Source of the DNA: Isoetes taiwanensis
Taxonomy: Eukaryota; Streptophyta; Lycopodiopsida; Isoetales; Isoetaceae
NCBI GenBank assembly: GCA_021234155.1
Contig: JAJEKV010000036.1
Coordinates: forward strand, 9,991,426 to 10,055,425
Direction: 5' to 3'
Length of the DNA: 64,000 bases
A program made the translations under genes and the position numbers. Below are positions 10,804-21,639 of the stretch, piece by piece (positions within the stretch are counted from its first letter, which is position 1; each line of letters begins with the position of its first letter). The notes under the pieces are model-generated. The model worked only from the letters and a program-made list of their open reading frames with translations. It did no database searches and was not told the DNA's origin.

Positions 10804-11701
10804 GGGCAGATTTAATGCGAAATGCATTACGCGTGCCAATTTGCCTGCGACGCGTTTATCCACCGAGTTATGGGCCACATATTCCTCGTGAATTATGGAG
10901 CACGTTGTGCTCTTTTCTGGCCAATCTGAACCGGTCGTCACATGCTTACAAAGACACCGCGTTCACGTGCATCATCAGCCTTCAATTGGCTACAAAATCG
11001 GGTTTCGTTTTTGACGTTCAAATGTGGAGTATAAGTGCCCCACGTGGCATAAGCCTAGTGGGCTCCCGTATCTGTATGAATTGGCCTCTCCACCCATCAC
11101 AAAAAGAAAATCCAACATAAAATTAGCACGAGACCCAACCCTGCTTCGGACCGACGACTTGGTCTTTCAATCCAAAAACTTCAGTCAATCTCCTATCGAA
11201 TTCGTTCTTCCCTGTTAAGTAGTGCAGCCAGCAAAAACTCACCGATAAATTGTCGAAAAAGTGAAAAAGGCGACAAATTTCGGGGCCGTGTTCTTTCGTC
11301 GGGGAATTCTAGCCACCAAAAAATTTGGGTTTCGGGTTGGGGCCTGGGGGATTGGGGATTTCCCCGCCGCTAGTCAACCTGAAAATGGCAGCCACTCAAC
11401 GAGCGCTTGCCTGTCAGCTGCCATGAAATCCCCTCCTAAAAATTTCAGGTGGGTAAAATTTACCTATTTCATAATGGCCAAGTGATGTTCCTTGCACAAG
11501 ATATCCATGAATTCAATTCTTGATATTTGCTAGCCAATGTAAAAATGAAACATAATGTTTCCACTAGAAAGATTGTGCCATCCGGCGCACATTCATTCTA
11601 GGAGTCTCGCCTAGCCTCTGTTCCTGGACTTTCTTCTTCAGGTGTGATTGATTTCACATGTTTCAGAAACAAAATCTATTCTACCTCATCTTCACATTAC
11701 A
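10804..11701. other. Upstream region of the Jas-motif gene, no gene seen
   Basis: Somewhat richer in G+C than the surroundings and without a supported reading frame. It holds CACGTG-like and ACGTGG cores (for example near 11041), which could be regulatory, but I cannot support a specific site. Confidence 0.4.
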
Positions 11702-11718
11702 AGAATTTTCACGCAACC

Positions 11719-12240
11719 TTATCAAGAAACAGATGGGCTAATTCTGGACTATTCAGAAGCTTAAGATCCAACTTTTTATACCAAGGCCCGCTCTTCACAA
11801 CTATACAATTTGGTAAAGGCGAGTCCACTGGCATAGAAACACAAATTCTTGGACCATTCATGATGGAGTATGAGATATGAACCCCAAGCCCCGTTGCAAT
11901 TGCAACTAGAAATTGAACCATATGAACCATATCTGGTGTAAAGCCAGGAGAATAATACTGGTACATTATATATTCCCCACCAAGTGGATCAATCCCTCTT
12001 GATTATCAATGCGTCCACTACATCACTACTTTCAAACATAATAAGAACAAAGTTTTTTGCCAGCAACTTGATGGATTGAAAAGGAGGAAATTGAAGATGT
12101 CTCAAAAGCCGAGATAACCAAACACGGAACCGAGAAAAATCTAAATAGCCACCAGTAAAGTACCCAAGAACTGCACAGGAAGATAAGTTCTCAGCACACT
12201 TAATATGAGCTTGATGGTCCACCTCAACCACAGGAATACC
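11719..12240 (-). pseudogene. LINE ORF1 N-terminal part (DUF4283-like), inverted and frameshifted
   Basis: Read on the minus strand, a frame from about 12240 to 11989 (CAVLGYFTGGYL...FVLIMFESSDVVDALI) has the layout of DUF4283, the RNA-binding N-terminal domain of plant L1-type ORF1 proteins. It stops, and after a shift continues at 11966 with SPGFTPDMVHMVQFLVAIA...CVSMPVDSPLPNCIVV, the usual next block leading to a zinc knuckle. The two blocks are consecutive in the family, so the break is a simple frame disruption. The zinc knuckle itself is not reached. Confidence 0.65.
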
Positions 12241-12249
12241 ACTTGAACC

Positions 12250-12766
12250 ACACTCTGACAGTCAGACTGATAAAATATGTCATCTGGAGGCGTTTGTTAG
12301 TTTTCGTCGAGGTACTCGTGCGTCTCAGGCATCTGTTCAACATTCTTCCCAGGTCCAAGCACCCATTGTTACTTCTTCATCTATTCATGATCAACCTTTG
12401 CCGGTTTCTTTGCATTCCTCGTCTATGGAAGATGCTCTACATACAGTTCCAGTGGTGTCACCCTTAGCACCATCAGCTGCAGCTATAGTTCCTACTACTC
12501 TCCACGATGTTGCTTCTGCCTCTCATGCTTCTGAGGTTGTTATGGCTGATGATCCTAATCTTCAGTGCGCTAAAGAGTCATGGCAATAGGTCAATTGGAA
12601 GAAGGCAACGAGAAAGAAGTCTGTTATGTCATCTCACGAGGCTATCTTGCCTCGTACTATTCAGTGGCATGACAATTTGACGTTTCTTGATGATCATCTC
12701 GATGATGCAGAACATGATGATTGTGATGAGGCTATTAAACGCCTCAAGATGGCACAGGGAGGATGA
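12250..12766 (+). pseudogene. LINE-A ORF1 C-terminal part with an internal stop
   Basis: An open frame rich in Ser, Thr, Ala and Pro (residues from EAFVSFRRGTRA to SAAAIVPTT) runs into a conserved tail that includes CAKESWQ, KKSVMSSHEAI, IQWHDNL and CDEAIKRLK. A TAG replaces Gln at about 12587-12589. The same tail, with that Gln intact, occurs at 2096-2320 on the minus strand. The Ser/Thr-rich part is probably a linker between the RNA-binding region and the C-terminus. Confidence 0.6.
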
Positions 12767-12915
12767 TTATATTCTGTGTATGAGTGGTTTTGCTTAGTGG
12801 ACTATTTCGTCCTCTAAGTTTTGAGTCCCATGTCACAGATCACTTATATGTATCTTGATTTTCATTGATAATAGATTGTCGTCCTTCAAAAAAAAAGAGG
12901 AATTTTCACACAACC

Positions 12916-13417
12916 AGAGAAAATGTTTTGGGTATAATTGGCAGATTTCTTGCTAGATTTAGGCCAACCTACCAGCTGAATACTCCCCCCTTCATTCTTA
13001 CTCGTATACATATAACAATTGTCATTCACAACTTTGTTTAGTATATGAGCTTATAACTCACTTAGGGTGTGGTCGCATGATGTCTTCAATAGGATTCACA
13101 TGTTGTCAATGGTAGAAATAGAAAGGATCACATGCCAAATTTTGACAGAAAAGAAGCCCTATTGATAGCAATCCGTTCCACCGGCATTAGTTGAAAGCGT
13201 CGCCATCAACAAGGACTTAAGAGACAGCGACACATGCATGATTTTTTAAGCACTTGGCAGCACCCCCTGTGCCAGATCACAGACGTTGTGGAAAAAGAGC
13301 ATGAAATTTTCTTGTGTCCACCTTCTTTTTGCAACATGGAACCTCTTACTTTGACAGGAATATGTGACTGCGGCCCAAAAAAAAATGTAAAAAAATCCCT
13401 ATTGACGGCAACATGTG
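12916..13417. other. Non-coding DNA
   Basis: No gene seen. CCCTATTGA(T/C)(A/G)GCAA occurs twice (about 13157 and 13398) and may be part of an older copy of the LINE-B-type tail that follows. Confidence 0.45.
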
Positions 13418-13462
13418 ATCGGTCCTCCGTGGACGTTAAAAAAACTATTCTATTCTATTCCT
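13418..13462 (+). mobile_element. LINE-B 3' tail remnant
   Basis: GGTCCTCCGTGGACGTTAAA followed by an A-run and three ATTCT units is the terminal block and simple-repeat tail of LINE-B. Only about 45 bp of recognisable element remains. Confidence 0.6.
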
Positions 13463-13861
13463 TAATGTCCTGCTCCTCGTCCTTTCACCCTAGGATTTAA
13501 TCTGAGCCATACATTTTGGGAGTGCTATATCTAGTAACATTCTCCTAGACGATTTGTTATGGCCATAACAAACTGTATGAACATGACACTGGCTTGGAAG
13601 CAAAATTGGAGCCATAGCTAGTTGAGAATCGGACAATGAGGCGCGCTAATGAGCGGCACTCCTTCCCCCATTTATCGGTTCTCTCTTTTCTTTGCTCTTA
13701 GGGTTCTTGGTCAAATCTGCGGCTTAAGAGTTTGCCGGATCTGCTGCTAACCCGTGATTGTAAAACTCCTTGCCAGATCTGCTGGCAAACCATGATTTGA
13801 TGCCGGATCTGTGAGCCAGCCAGCCTCTATTCCGCTTTCAAGCCAAGAACTCTATGCAGGC

Positions 13862-15213
13862 GGACTCAATTCAAGAAGGCCGATAACATCCTCTCCTCGA
13901 CGTTATAGCACAGAAAAATGGCCTCGTGGCCTTGTGGCTAGGAACTTCCTCGGTCGTACTAACGTAGCATCTTAGAATTTCCTGGCCACATGGCCACTCA
14001 ACAATTTCCTTGCGCCATAACACCTCGTGGGAGGACGTTATCTAGTCTTTAATTTCTTGTTTACATTACAATTGTATAGTAGATTTATGAGAAACATAAA
14101 ATTGTCACATTCTTATGGACTTTAATAACAAAGAGAAATTGTCACATCCTAAATGATTAACATCAAATCTTAAAAATGTATTCCTTTACAAGGATTTGCC
14201 ATCCTCAATCAAAAACTTCTCTCTGAGTCTACAAGAAAGGACAAGAAGACATTGTTTCACTCCTCACATGAATTCTATTGTTGTTGGTGTGTTTCTTGAT
14301 TGTTAAAGGTCCTTAACTAACAAGGCTTTCGATCCACCATTGCATATACTTGGTCTTGCAGTAGTAATGCAGAGAACAAATAACTAGAAAAACAAGCAGT
14401 CTCATAGAATATACACACAGATCGGGGGTTGACCATGTTGGTTAAGGGTGGCGACCACTTGATAATGGGATGATAAAGTGGATTGGCATATTTTATGCTG
14501 TAAAAGATCAAGCATCAACAAGGAAGCACTAGCATCATAAGTTATAAGATCGGCCAATTTTAATGGGGAGAATGAACTTCTTCAATGAATCATAAGAAGA
14601 TTCTAGATGCAGTTATCCCATAAGAGTTTGGTCTTGACAAGCTTTTATTTTGTAGATAATTGTAAAATGTTGCAATGTAAAATAGACAAAATTGATTCTA
14701 CAATAGTTATTAGGTATATTCATCTATTTGCCGTATTTATGCAAACACGTCAATGAACGGAAATGGAAATTAAGTTCCATCGCCTTAATGAAATGGCATG
14801 TTGTCCAACTTGTTGATACCAATCTTTAAAAAAACATGTTGGTTTTTGTCTGAAATATATGTCATAAAATGGAACGATAATTTGGCACGTGAAGACTTAG
14901 ACCTCTCACTTGCAACCACAATGAATCGGTCCCAATCCTTTTAGACCAAAATTGATATTTATGATTGATAGATAGACATTTCTATGAAAGAGATGGCCCA
15001 TATGGGCTAACAAGAAAGATAGAATCATAATATTATAATTGCCATCAAATAATATTATCTTTAGTGTCTATCTTGTTTGTTTTTTATTCCATTTCCATAT
15101 TTTTGAAAATCGTGAATTGTTTTACTTCCATAGTCTGTGGGGCTTAATACAATTGAATTGAATGGAATTTTATTGTCCATGGAGACCAATAGACTTATAA
15201 AACCTAATAAAAC
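13862..15213. repeat. Segmental duplication unit 1, part A
   Basis: Nearly identical to 26483-27842 over its whole length, apart from scattered substitutions and small indels. It begins at GGACTCAATTCAAG and includes a 161-bp fold-back element (13882-14042) and the outer part of a minus-strand LINE-B tail near 15150-15205. No coding region is supported. In unit 2, part A runs straight into part B. Here 7.8 kb intervenes. Confidence 0.95.
13882..14042. mobile_element. Fold-back (MITE-like) element, copy 1
   Basis: The unit is an imperfect palindrome over about 161 bp. It opens with GATAACATCCTC and closes with GAGGACGTTATC. The arms pair through ATGGCCTCGTGGCC/GGCCACATGGCCA-type blocks, and the centre lies near GTACTAACGTAG. 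It has no coding capacity. I could not define a target duplication, so the superfamily is unknown. The second copy at 26503-26663 comes from the segmental duplication. Confidence 0.6.
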
Positions 15214-16072
15214 AAGGTGCTGTGGCCTCCGTGACCAGAGAGTGAAATGGCTTAAATCACACTTCAAAGTCATGTTTTCGAGCATACACTGACATATACT
15301 TGGAATATGCCACAAACCCACATGGATGAGGGTAAATATAATATAGCTGGCATATGATCTGTAAGACCACAAGGAAAGCTATACCTCAAAGCCAATCAAC
15401 TCTCAGTCTCCAGGATGGATGGATGGATGGATGGAGCTAAAAAAAGGTAGCAGTTAAAAGAGCAGCCAAGCCAGTTGAAACTTTTGGCATAAGATGAAGT
15501 TTAAACTTTTTGTGGCATGCAATGTAGTTCTTGTTTTCCTGGCAGTGGAAATGGCATTAACTATATCTAAAATTTGCCTTTGAAGTACTTGAAGCAATAA
15601 TCAAATGCTTCAAGTACTTGGTAGTAGATTGTTCATCTGTGTCAATCATACTATTGTCCAGAAATATTTGGCATCCTAGGAATTGGTGCCCTAGTGGTGC
15701 ATCGCTCATCTCTCAATAACCAAAATCTTTTCCTAGCTGTTGTCATCATTGTTGTTATGGATAAGGTATGTCTGGTTGCTTTTGTGTATCTATGGAAGCC
15801 CGTGGTACTCTCTGTGCTGGGTGTTGCTAATATTTCACAATTGCTAATTGAGCCCATGATATTGTAATAAAAATTATACTTATTTTTCTATGATGTCGAA
15901 ATGTCACACAAATCCTCTATACATCATCACATGTACATATATGCTATCGCATCTACATAGATGCTATGTAGACAAAATGAATTAATCATCATCCACAAGA
16001 CTAAGGGATATTGCAATCACCACAATGAGCAAGGACTTTGCGAATAAAACAATAAGTCTCAATTCAATATGA

Positions 16073-17259
16073 AAGGATGGCCGTTAACGCTTCTTGGCGC
16101 CTTCACGGCTAGGGCGGTGGCAGGGAAAGGGGCCGCCCCTAATCCTTGCTTTCGGCACTGCGGTGGTTTACTTCTTCCTCAAATTCAGGATCTGCTGCTA
16201 GCGTAAGGGTTTTTGGTGATCTAGTGTTTTCAGATTCTGCTTCAATGTGGCTGCGTTTTTCCGGTTTCTTGAAGCCTCTTCATGGCGGCCTCTCCAGCCC
16301 TCTCTAATTATCCACTAACGTGGATCTACTCTGATGCTTGCGGTTCGTAAGCACCGCGGATTTTCCATAAATCATTCTTTCTTTATGGATGCACAATCAA
16401 AATGGCGCAGATTGCCTATAAGGTAGAGTAAAAAAAGATGCGTGGGCTTTGAGAGAAGATGTTTCAAATTTCCGCTTAATTAGCGGTTTTGATTCTTAAT
16501 CCAGTGCGTTATGCTAGAAGCCTTTCCCTTCCTCTTGCTCTTTCCTACTAGCGGAAAAGGTGTAGAGTTGATTCTTGGAAAAGAAGAAGAAAAGATTAGC
16601 CCCGACCCTTCAGATTTTTTTGATGAGATAAGAACCGGGTTTAGATTGCCGAGCTAGGGATTGGACTATTTGAGATGCCGAGCTAGGGAATTTCGAAAGC
16701 GTGATGAAGCTTATATATCTTGAGCCGGACTTTAGGGAGGAGTCTAGTAGCCGGGCTTTTGTCTAGTACAGGCCGACCGATTCACATCCCGACAATGCAA
16801 AGATATCCGATGGTTACATTCCCCGACAATGCAAAGATCTTTCCGGTACATTCATTCGGTGTTGATCAATCTGCAGAATGGGTTATTTGAGTCGTGTTAG
16901 CTTCTCCGGGCAATGCGGGAGATTGCTCATGATTTCTTCATGCCTTTTTCTGTTCATCTCTATTCTTGCAAGAGGTGGTTCATAGAACATTCAAGGTATA
17001 TTTGTAGCTTGAGGAAAATTTATATTTGTCTCCTGTAGTATTCCTCTAGCTGGGAAGATGTTGATTCTGATCCTGTAGTACTAGCTAGCTGGATGAAGAG
17101 GTTGAGAAAAAAATTATGAGTACCAAGTTTCAGATATTATATTTGATCCATAAGGGATCCTCTGTACTTCAAGATTATTTGATCCTCGCGGGATCTTTCT
17201 GATGTAATTCTTCCTATCTGAATATAAATTTATCTTTCCTTCAAAAAAAAAAAAAAAAA
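16073..17259 (+). mobile_element. 1.19-kb poly(A)-tailed retroelement with 12-bp target duplication
   Basis: AATTCAATATGA occurs immediately before (16061-16072) and after (17260-17271) the unit, which ends with CCTTCAAAA and an 18-A run. This shows insertion by LINE machinery. The 5' part is richer in G+C (GGCGCCTTCACGGC, GGGGCCGCCCC), like an element promoter or 5' UTR. I see no long reading frame and no reverse transcriptase. The end CTTTCCTTC-A(n) resembles the LINE-A end GTCGTCCTTC-A(n). It is probably a non-autonomous derivative or an internally deleted LINE. Confidence 0.8.
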
Positions 17260-17271
17260 AATTCAATATGA

Positions 17272-20200
17272 GCCAGATCTGATCAACCTGTTTTGCATTT
17301 TTACATATGTTCACTTTGGGCTTGTTAATGATGCATTATATTTATGGGCAATGTTGATGGCAAACGTATTTATTGCAAACACTAGAAAAATAAGTGGCTT
17401 CTTAATTCATGATGTCTGTACACCTGTACTTTTTGGCATTGTTGTATCTGCAAATAATGTATCAAGAGACATAGCAAACATTTCGTTGTAATTAAGGAAG
17501 ATGAATCAAGTGAATTTTGCTAAACAAAATGGCATCTTTGTTGTCTAATTACTCCAATAATCTATTGGATCCATATACTCTATAGTGTCTCTATACCCCT
17601 AGCTATCAAGATATATTTAATATTTTTTCGTAAGTTCTAATGTCTGAGGATCATCTTCAATAACCTCAAATATGGTAGTAAAAGAAGATTTGTATTGATG
17701 CAATCTGTTGCAAGATGTCAAATCATTTATCATTTCATGTATCTGAAGAGGCTTGCAAACTTAAAAAGGAATGAATACGAACAACAGCGAGCAACACAAT
17801 AATACACAGGATATAAACAGCTTGCATCACAAATTTTGAAAAAAAAAAAAACCTCGATTAATGTTAGGTTGAGACGAAATAGGAATGAACAGGTCTTCCA
17901 TAGCCACGGATTTCACTAGGGGTAAAAGAACAAACAGGATTTAGGAAATCAGACAATCTTTTGTTGCTCCAAAATCGATCTGCATAGTCGCTTACGTTAT
18001 ACATTTGTAATGTGCAGCCCCGGAACTTGTTCCTTCACCAAGGGAATAGCAAAATTAAAAAAAGAGCATAGCTGAACCTTAAACAATTACAAAGAAGCCG
18101 GAAGGGCGATCGCAACCCTGCTCATTGGAAAAGTGCCCACTCAAAACACAAAATCTCTTCGCTTCTCAACATTGTATATCATATTTAAACTATAAATACT
18201 CCAACATTAGGACAACCTTTACGACAAAATTAGCTCTAGTTATTATGGAATTTGTCTCAAAACTCAAATTTTGACTTCTATTATAAGAGCCATAAAGATA
18301 AGTACAATACACTGCCTCCAAGTTTACAAATGTTTCTTCTTCATTTATGAAGGGCGCTTTCATTTATGGCCCAAAAATGTTGATGTAAAGCATCCGAAAT
18401 AAGATCCCTCCACAATATCTTGTCCAAAAGTTCCATAACCCTCCGTAAATATTATGCGTCTATTTGCCAAGAGACTATTCCTAAGAGAAAACATCATGAG
18501 TGTTGTGTCTTTCACAAAAGAGGCAATAGGCAGAAGACAAAAACATCAAAAGCAGCCATGCAAAGGTGCGGGAATGGAAAGCGGATTATTGCCTACATTG
18601 CTAAACAAATTCAAGGGATTTAGCCACACCATCCGGTCTATAAAGCAAATGACAAAAGTTCTTATAGAGAAGAAAGTGCAATAACAAAGCAAAGATGAAA
18701 AGAAGAAATAATCTAGTGGAGCTTACTTGGCTAATCATGAATCTTCAAAGCTGTGGGCTTACTCTGTCGAAAACATGCATAGGCAAATCGTCCCTTAGTA
18801 AGGGCAAGCTAGCAACATTCAAAGATTCAAGCAAACATCTCCATAATCGCTAGCATTGGCATACAAAAAAATGCTCCTCAGATCCGAGCTTCTCTAAAAA
18901 CGTAAAAATCCGAGTTAGTCGCAGGCGTAAAATATCAACTACAAAGATCTTGGAAGAAACAACTACAACGATACAAAAATAAGAAATCGCATAGATCTAT
19001 TCCAATTTCGTGCACAAATTCTGAGAAAACATGCAGGAAGCTTAACAAACCTAAAATGATCGCGTAAATGATTAGCTTGAAAGAAAGAAGATTGGATTTT
19101 TGCAGTCCGGGAGTGTGTCCAGCCCATCTCGCCTTCTCTGCATGAATCTTGATAACACTGTGGCAAGTAAAATCATGGCTAACCATCTTGAAGATTTAAG
19201 CAAAATCATGGCCATGGATGGCCACAAACAACAATCCAAAATGGAAACAAAAAACATGCACAACACATACAAATGTAAGAATAATCATGGCCAAATGCAA
19301 ACCAACATGAAACAAACTGCTTTTCTTAGGGTATCTTCAGACCCGCCGTTAGGTTAGGTTAAGTTAAAAAAAAATTAACTAGCTAATTAACTTTAATATA
19401 ACAATTGTATTCGCACCCAAAGGAGTTAAGTTTCTATTAAATACTATACTTAACTAAAAACAATCAAAATATCTTCACACCGAGCATAGTTAAGTTACCA
19501 ATTTTAACTTAACTAAACAACATGGATCGTTGTTCAGACATTGTCTTGTTAGGTTAGTAGTAACCAAAATGCCTTCAGACATGTTGTTGGTTAGGATAAA
19601 ATTTTAACTTAACTAGAATGTCATTGGTTAGATTAAAATTTTAACTTAACTAGAATCCTTCAGACCAATCTAGTTAAGTTTACTATCTTAAACTTAAATA
19701 ATTGCCCAATAACCTGTTTAAACTATCTATTATTTTAAAGATTTTGCTTTACCCACTTTTATTACACATAATTACAATGGTATAAAGTTTGTACCAAACA
19801 AAATATACCATACTATATTTTAAGCATACTAAATACAAACACAAAGTGTATATCGTACATTAAAACTTATCAGTAAAGTAATAAAGTAAACAGTTTCTAC
19901 ATTCAAGTAACTTTCAATGATTCTCGAATATCAAGACCTATAAATGCACATAACAAACAATGCACATAACAAACAATAAGTCCTAATCTAATAATCATGC
20001 ACCTATAAATGCACATAACAAACAATGAGTCCTAATCTAATAATCATGCACATAACAAACAATAGCTTTCCATGGCAAAATGTAATGAATAAATGTCCCA
20101 TCTAATTCCTCCTTTATGTCATGCTTGTCCTTTATGGCCACATTTCTGCACCATCACAAGACAAGAACAATCTGATCCAACAGCAATTAAAACACTTGCT

Positions 20201-20635
20201 GCAGTCAAACAGCTATCCTCCTACTCTCTTCAATTTAGATGTATACACTAGAATTGATTTGCACAAGCTGATATTTGATGCACAAATTAGGACATAGTGC
20301 AGCTAGTAGTTTGAGCCCTTCCCATCATCATCCATGTCTTCACCAAGATAGAACGTGAGTACCAACAACCATTGGTAACTAAAAACACAATATTTCTCAG
20401 CCTATAGTTATTTCTATAGGCCGAGGCAAGAAAAAGGCACATTAATATCGCTGAAATAGATATTCCCAGAAATCAAAATCCATGAATGCCTGCAACATTG
20501 GAAACAAAAGAGCGTTTTGAGCAAACCTTCCCAACATTTTCATTAACACTCCAAAGAAATGTTCCCATAAATCAGAAGCTTTCCTACATTACAATCTGTC
20601 ATTTAAGAAACCACAGCATTGATATAAAGGCACCT
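17272..20635. other. Non-coding DNA with short repeats
   Basis: No supported gene. Contents: a 12-A run near 17839; a cluster of TTAACTTAACTA-type words at 19340-19700, with CTTCAGAC repeated four times; and a roughly 60-bp tandem repeat at 19935-20065 (CCTATAAATGCACATAACAAACAAT...TAATCATGCA, twice). The cluster could be a worn-down repeat element, but I found no terminal repeats that would prove it. Confidence 0.45.
19935..20065. repeat. Tandem repeat of about 60 bp
   Basis: Two head-to-tail units contain GCACATAACAAACAAT and GTCCTAATCTAATAATCATGCAC. A shorter GCACATAACAAACAAT copy is inserted in the first. Confidence 0.8.
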
Positions 20636-21612
20636 AAATACCTATCACTACGCTGGCCGAAAGATGGTCAACACATTCCATAGTGGCTCCTTGTTTCTGT
20701 TCTTCCATCAACATGTTGCCAGCTTCATCAGAAGACACATGTACCTCAACAGCCAAACCAGACTCGTGTCGTCCTGCTTCTAATTGTCTAGCATTTTGTT
20801 CTTGAAGGTCAACTTTATTTTCTGTTGCAACAGGTTCTTGTGCCTCCTGGATATCCTCAGCAGCTGCTGTAGAAGCCTGTACTTGAACAGCCAGGCCAGG
20901 CTCTTGGCCATTTTCTTTAGGACTTGGCTTAACTTCCTCCAGAAGGTCAATGTACCTCCAGAAGGTCAATGTACGCTTGCTATCTCAGCTTGTTGTTTTT
21001 CTTCTTCCATCACCATGTTGCTTACTTTATTAGGAGACACGCCTATTCCAACAGTCAAACCAGACTCTTGTCCGTCTCCTTCCTCCCTGATCATCGATTG
21101 CAATAGATTCTTGTTTCTCCTGGATAGCCTCAACCATTGTTGCTTGTTGATACTTCCTTTACAACATTGGCCACTTTATTAGTGGAAACCCATACTCTAG
21201 CAGCCCGAATAATTTCTTGGCCATCTTTTATCTCTGTCAGACTAGGGTCAACATACTGAGAAAGGTCATTGTGTTCATCCGTTGCACTAGGTCTTGTTGC
21301 TGTTGAATGTTGATATGTTCCATCTCAGCCCTGGATGGTTGTTGGTTGTCTCCTTCCTTCATCAGACATGGTACACCATCAATAGATACATGTGCTTCAG
21401 CAGCTGTAACAAGCTGCTCTTCCACCTCTGTTAGACTAGGTTCCTGTTTCCTGGAAAGGCCACTTCTTCTCTTGCACTAGGTAGTTGTTCCTCGTGGATG
21501 TTGAAATACACCATCTCAGCACTAGTGAGCGTTTTTGTTCTTCCACCACCATGCTGCTTATGTCATAAGAAGACACATGCATAATAACTTCCAGACCACA
21601 ATGAAGGAAGAC
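20636..21612 (-). pseudogene. Remnant of a coding region with about six acidic repeats
   Basis: On the minus strand, at least six diverged units encode a related pattern, best seen as ESGLAVEVHVSSDEAGNMLMEEQKQ, trimmed here to its key residues: GL-x-V near the start, V-S in the middle, then N/S-M-(V/L)-(M/V)-EEQK. Units lie at about 20691-20780, 20830-20915, 20988-21082, 21105-21245, 21330-21440 and 21520-21612. Two units form one 111-codon open frame (20634-20969); the others are separated by stops or shifts. Spacing is irregular (about 130-230 nt). The protein would be acidic and repetitive. I do not recognise the family. Silent-type drift between units with conserved residues suggests that it once encoded protein. 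Confidence 0.5.
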
Positions 21613-21639
21613 CTATGCAGCTATGGCTCCTGGATTTCA

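Larger units (their letters stand above)
11719..12898. mobile_element. ORF1-only LINE-A insertion with inverted 5' half
   Basis: The plus-strand 3' part ends in GTCGTCCTTC and an A-run (12887-12896). Near-identical 17-mers flank the whole unit (AGAATTTTCACGCAACC at 11702-11718 and GGAATTTTCACACAACC at 12899-12915; 15 of 17 match). The left half (to about 12241) codes on the minus strand and the right half on the plus strand, yet both are pieces of one ORF1. This is the arrangement produced by twin priming during LINE insertion. No reverse transcriptase is present between the ORF1 stop at 12766 and the poly(A). Confidence 0.8.

Noticed and set aside
13200-13500. 88-codon frame at 13234 as a gene
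   Set aside because: It runs into the LINE-B tail at 13418-13462 and has no recognisable domain.
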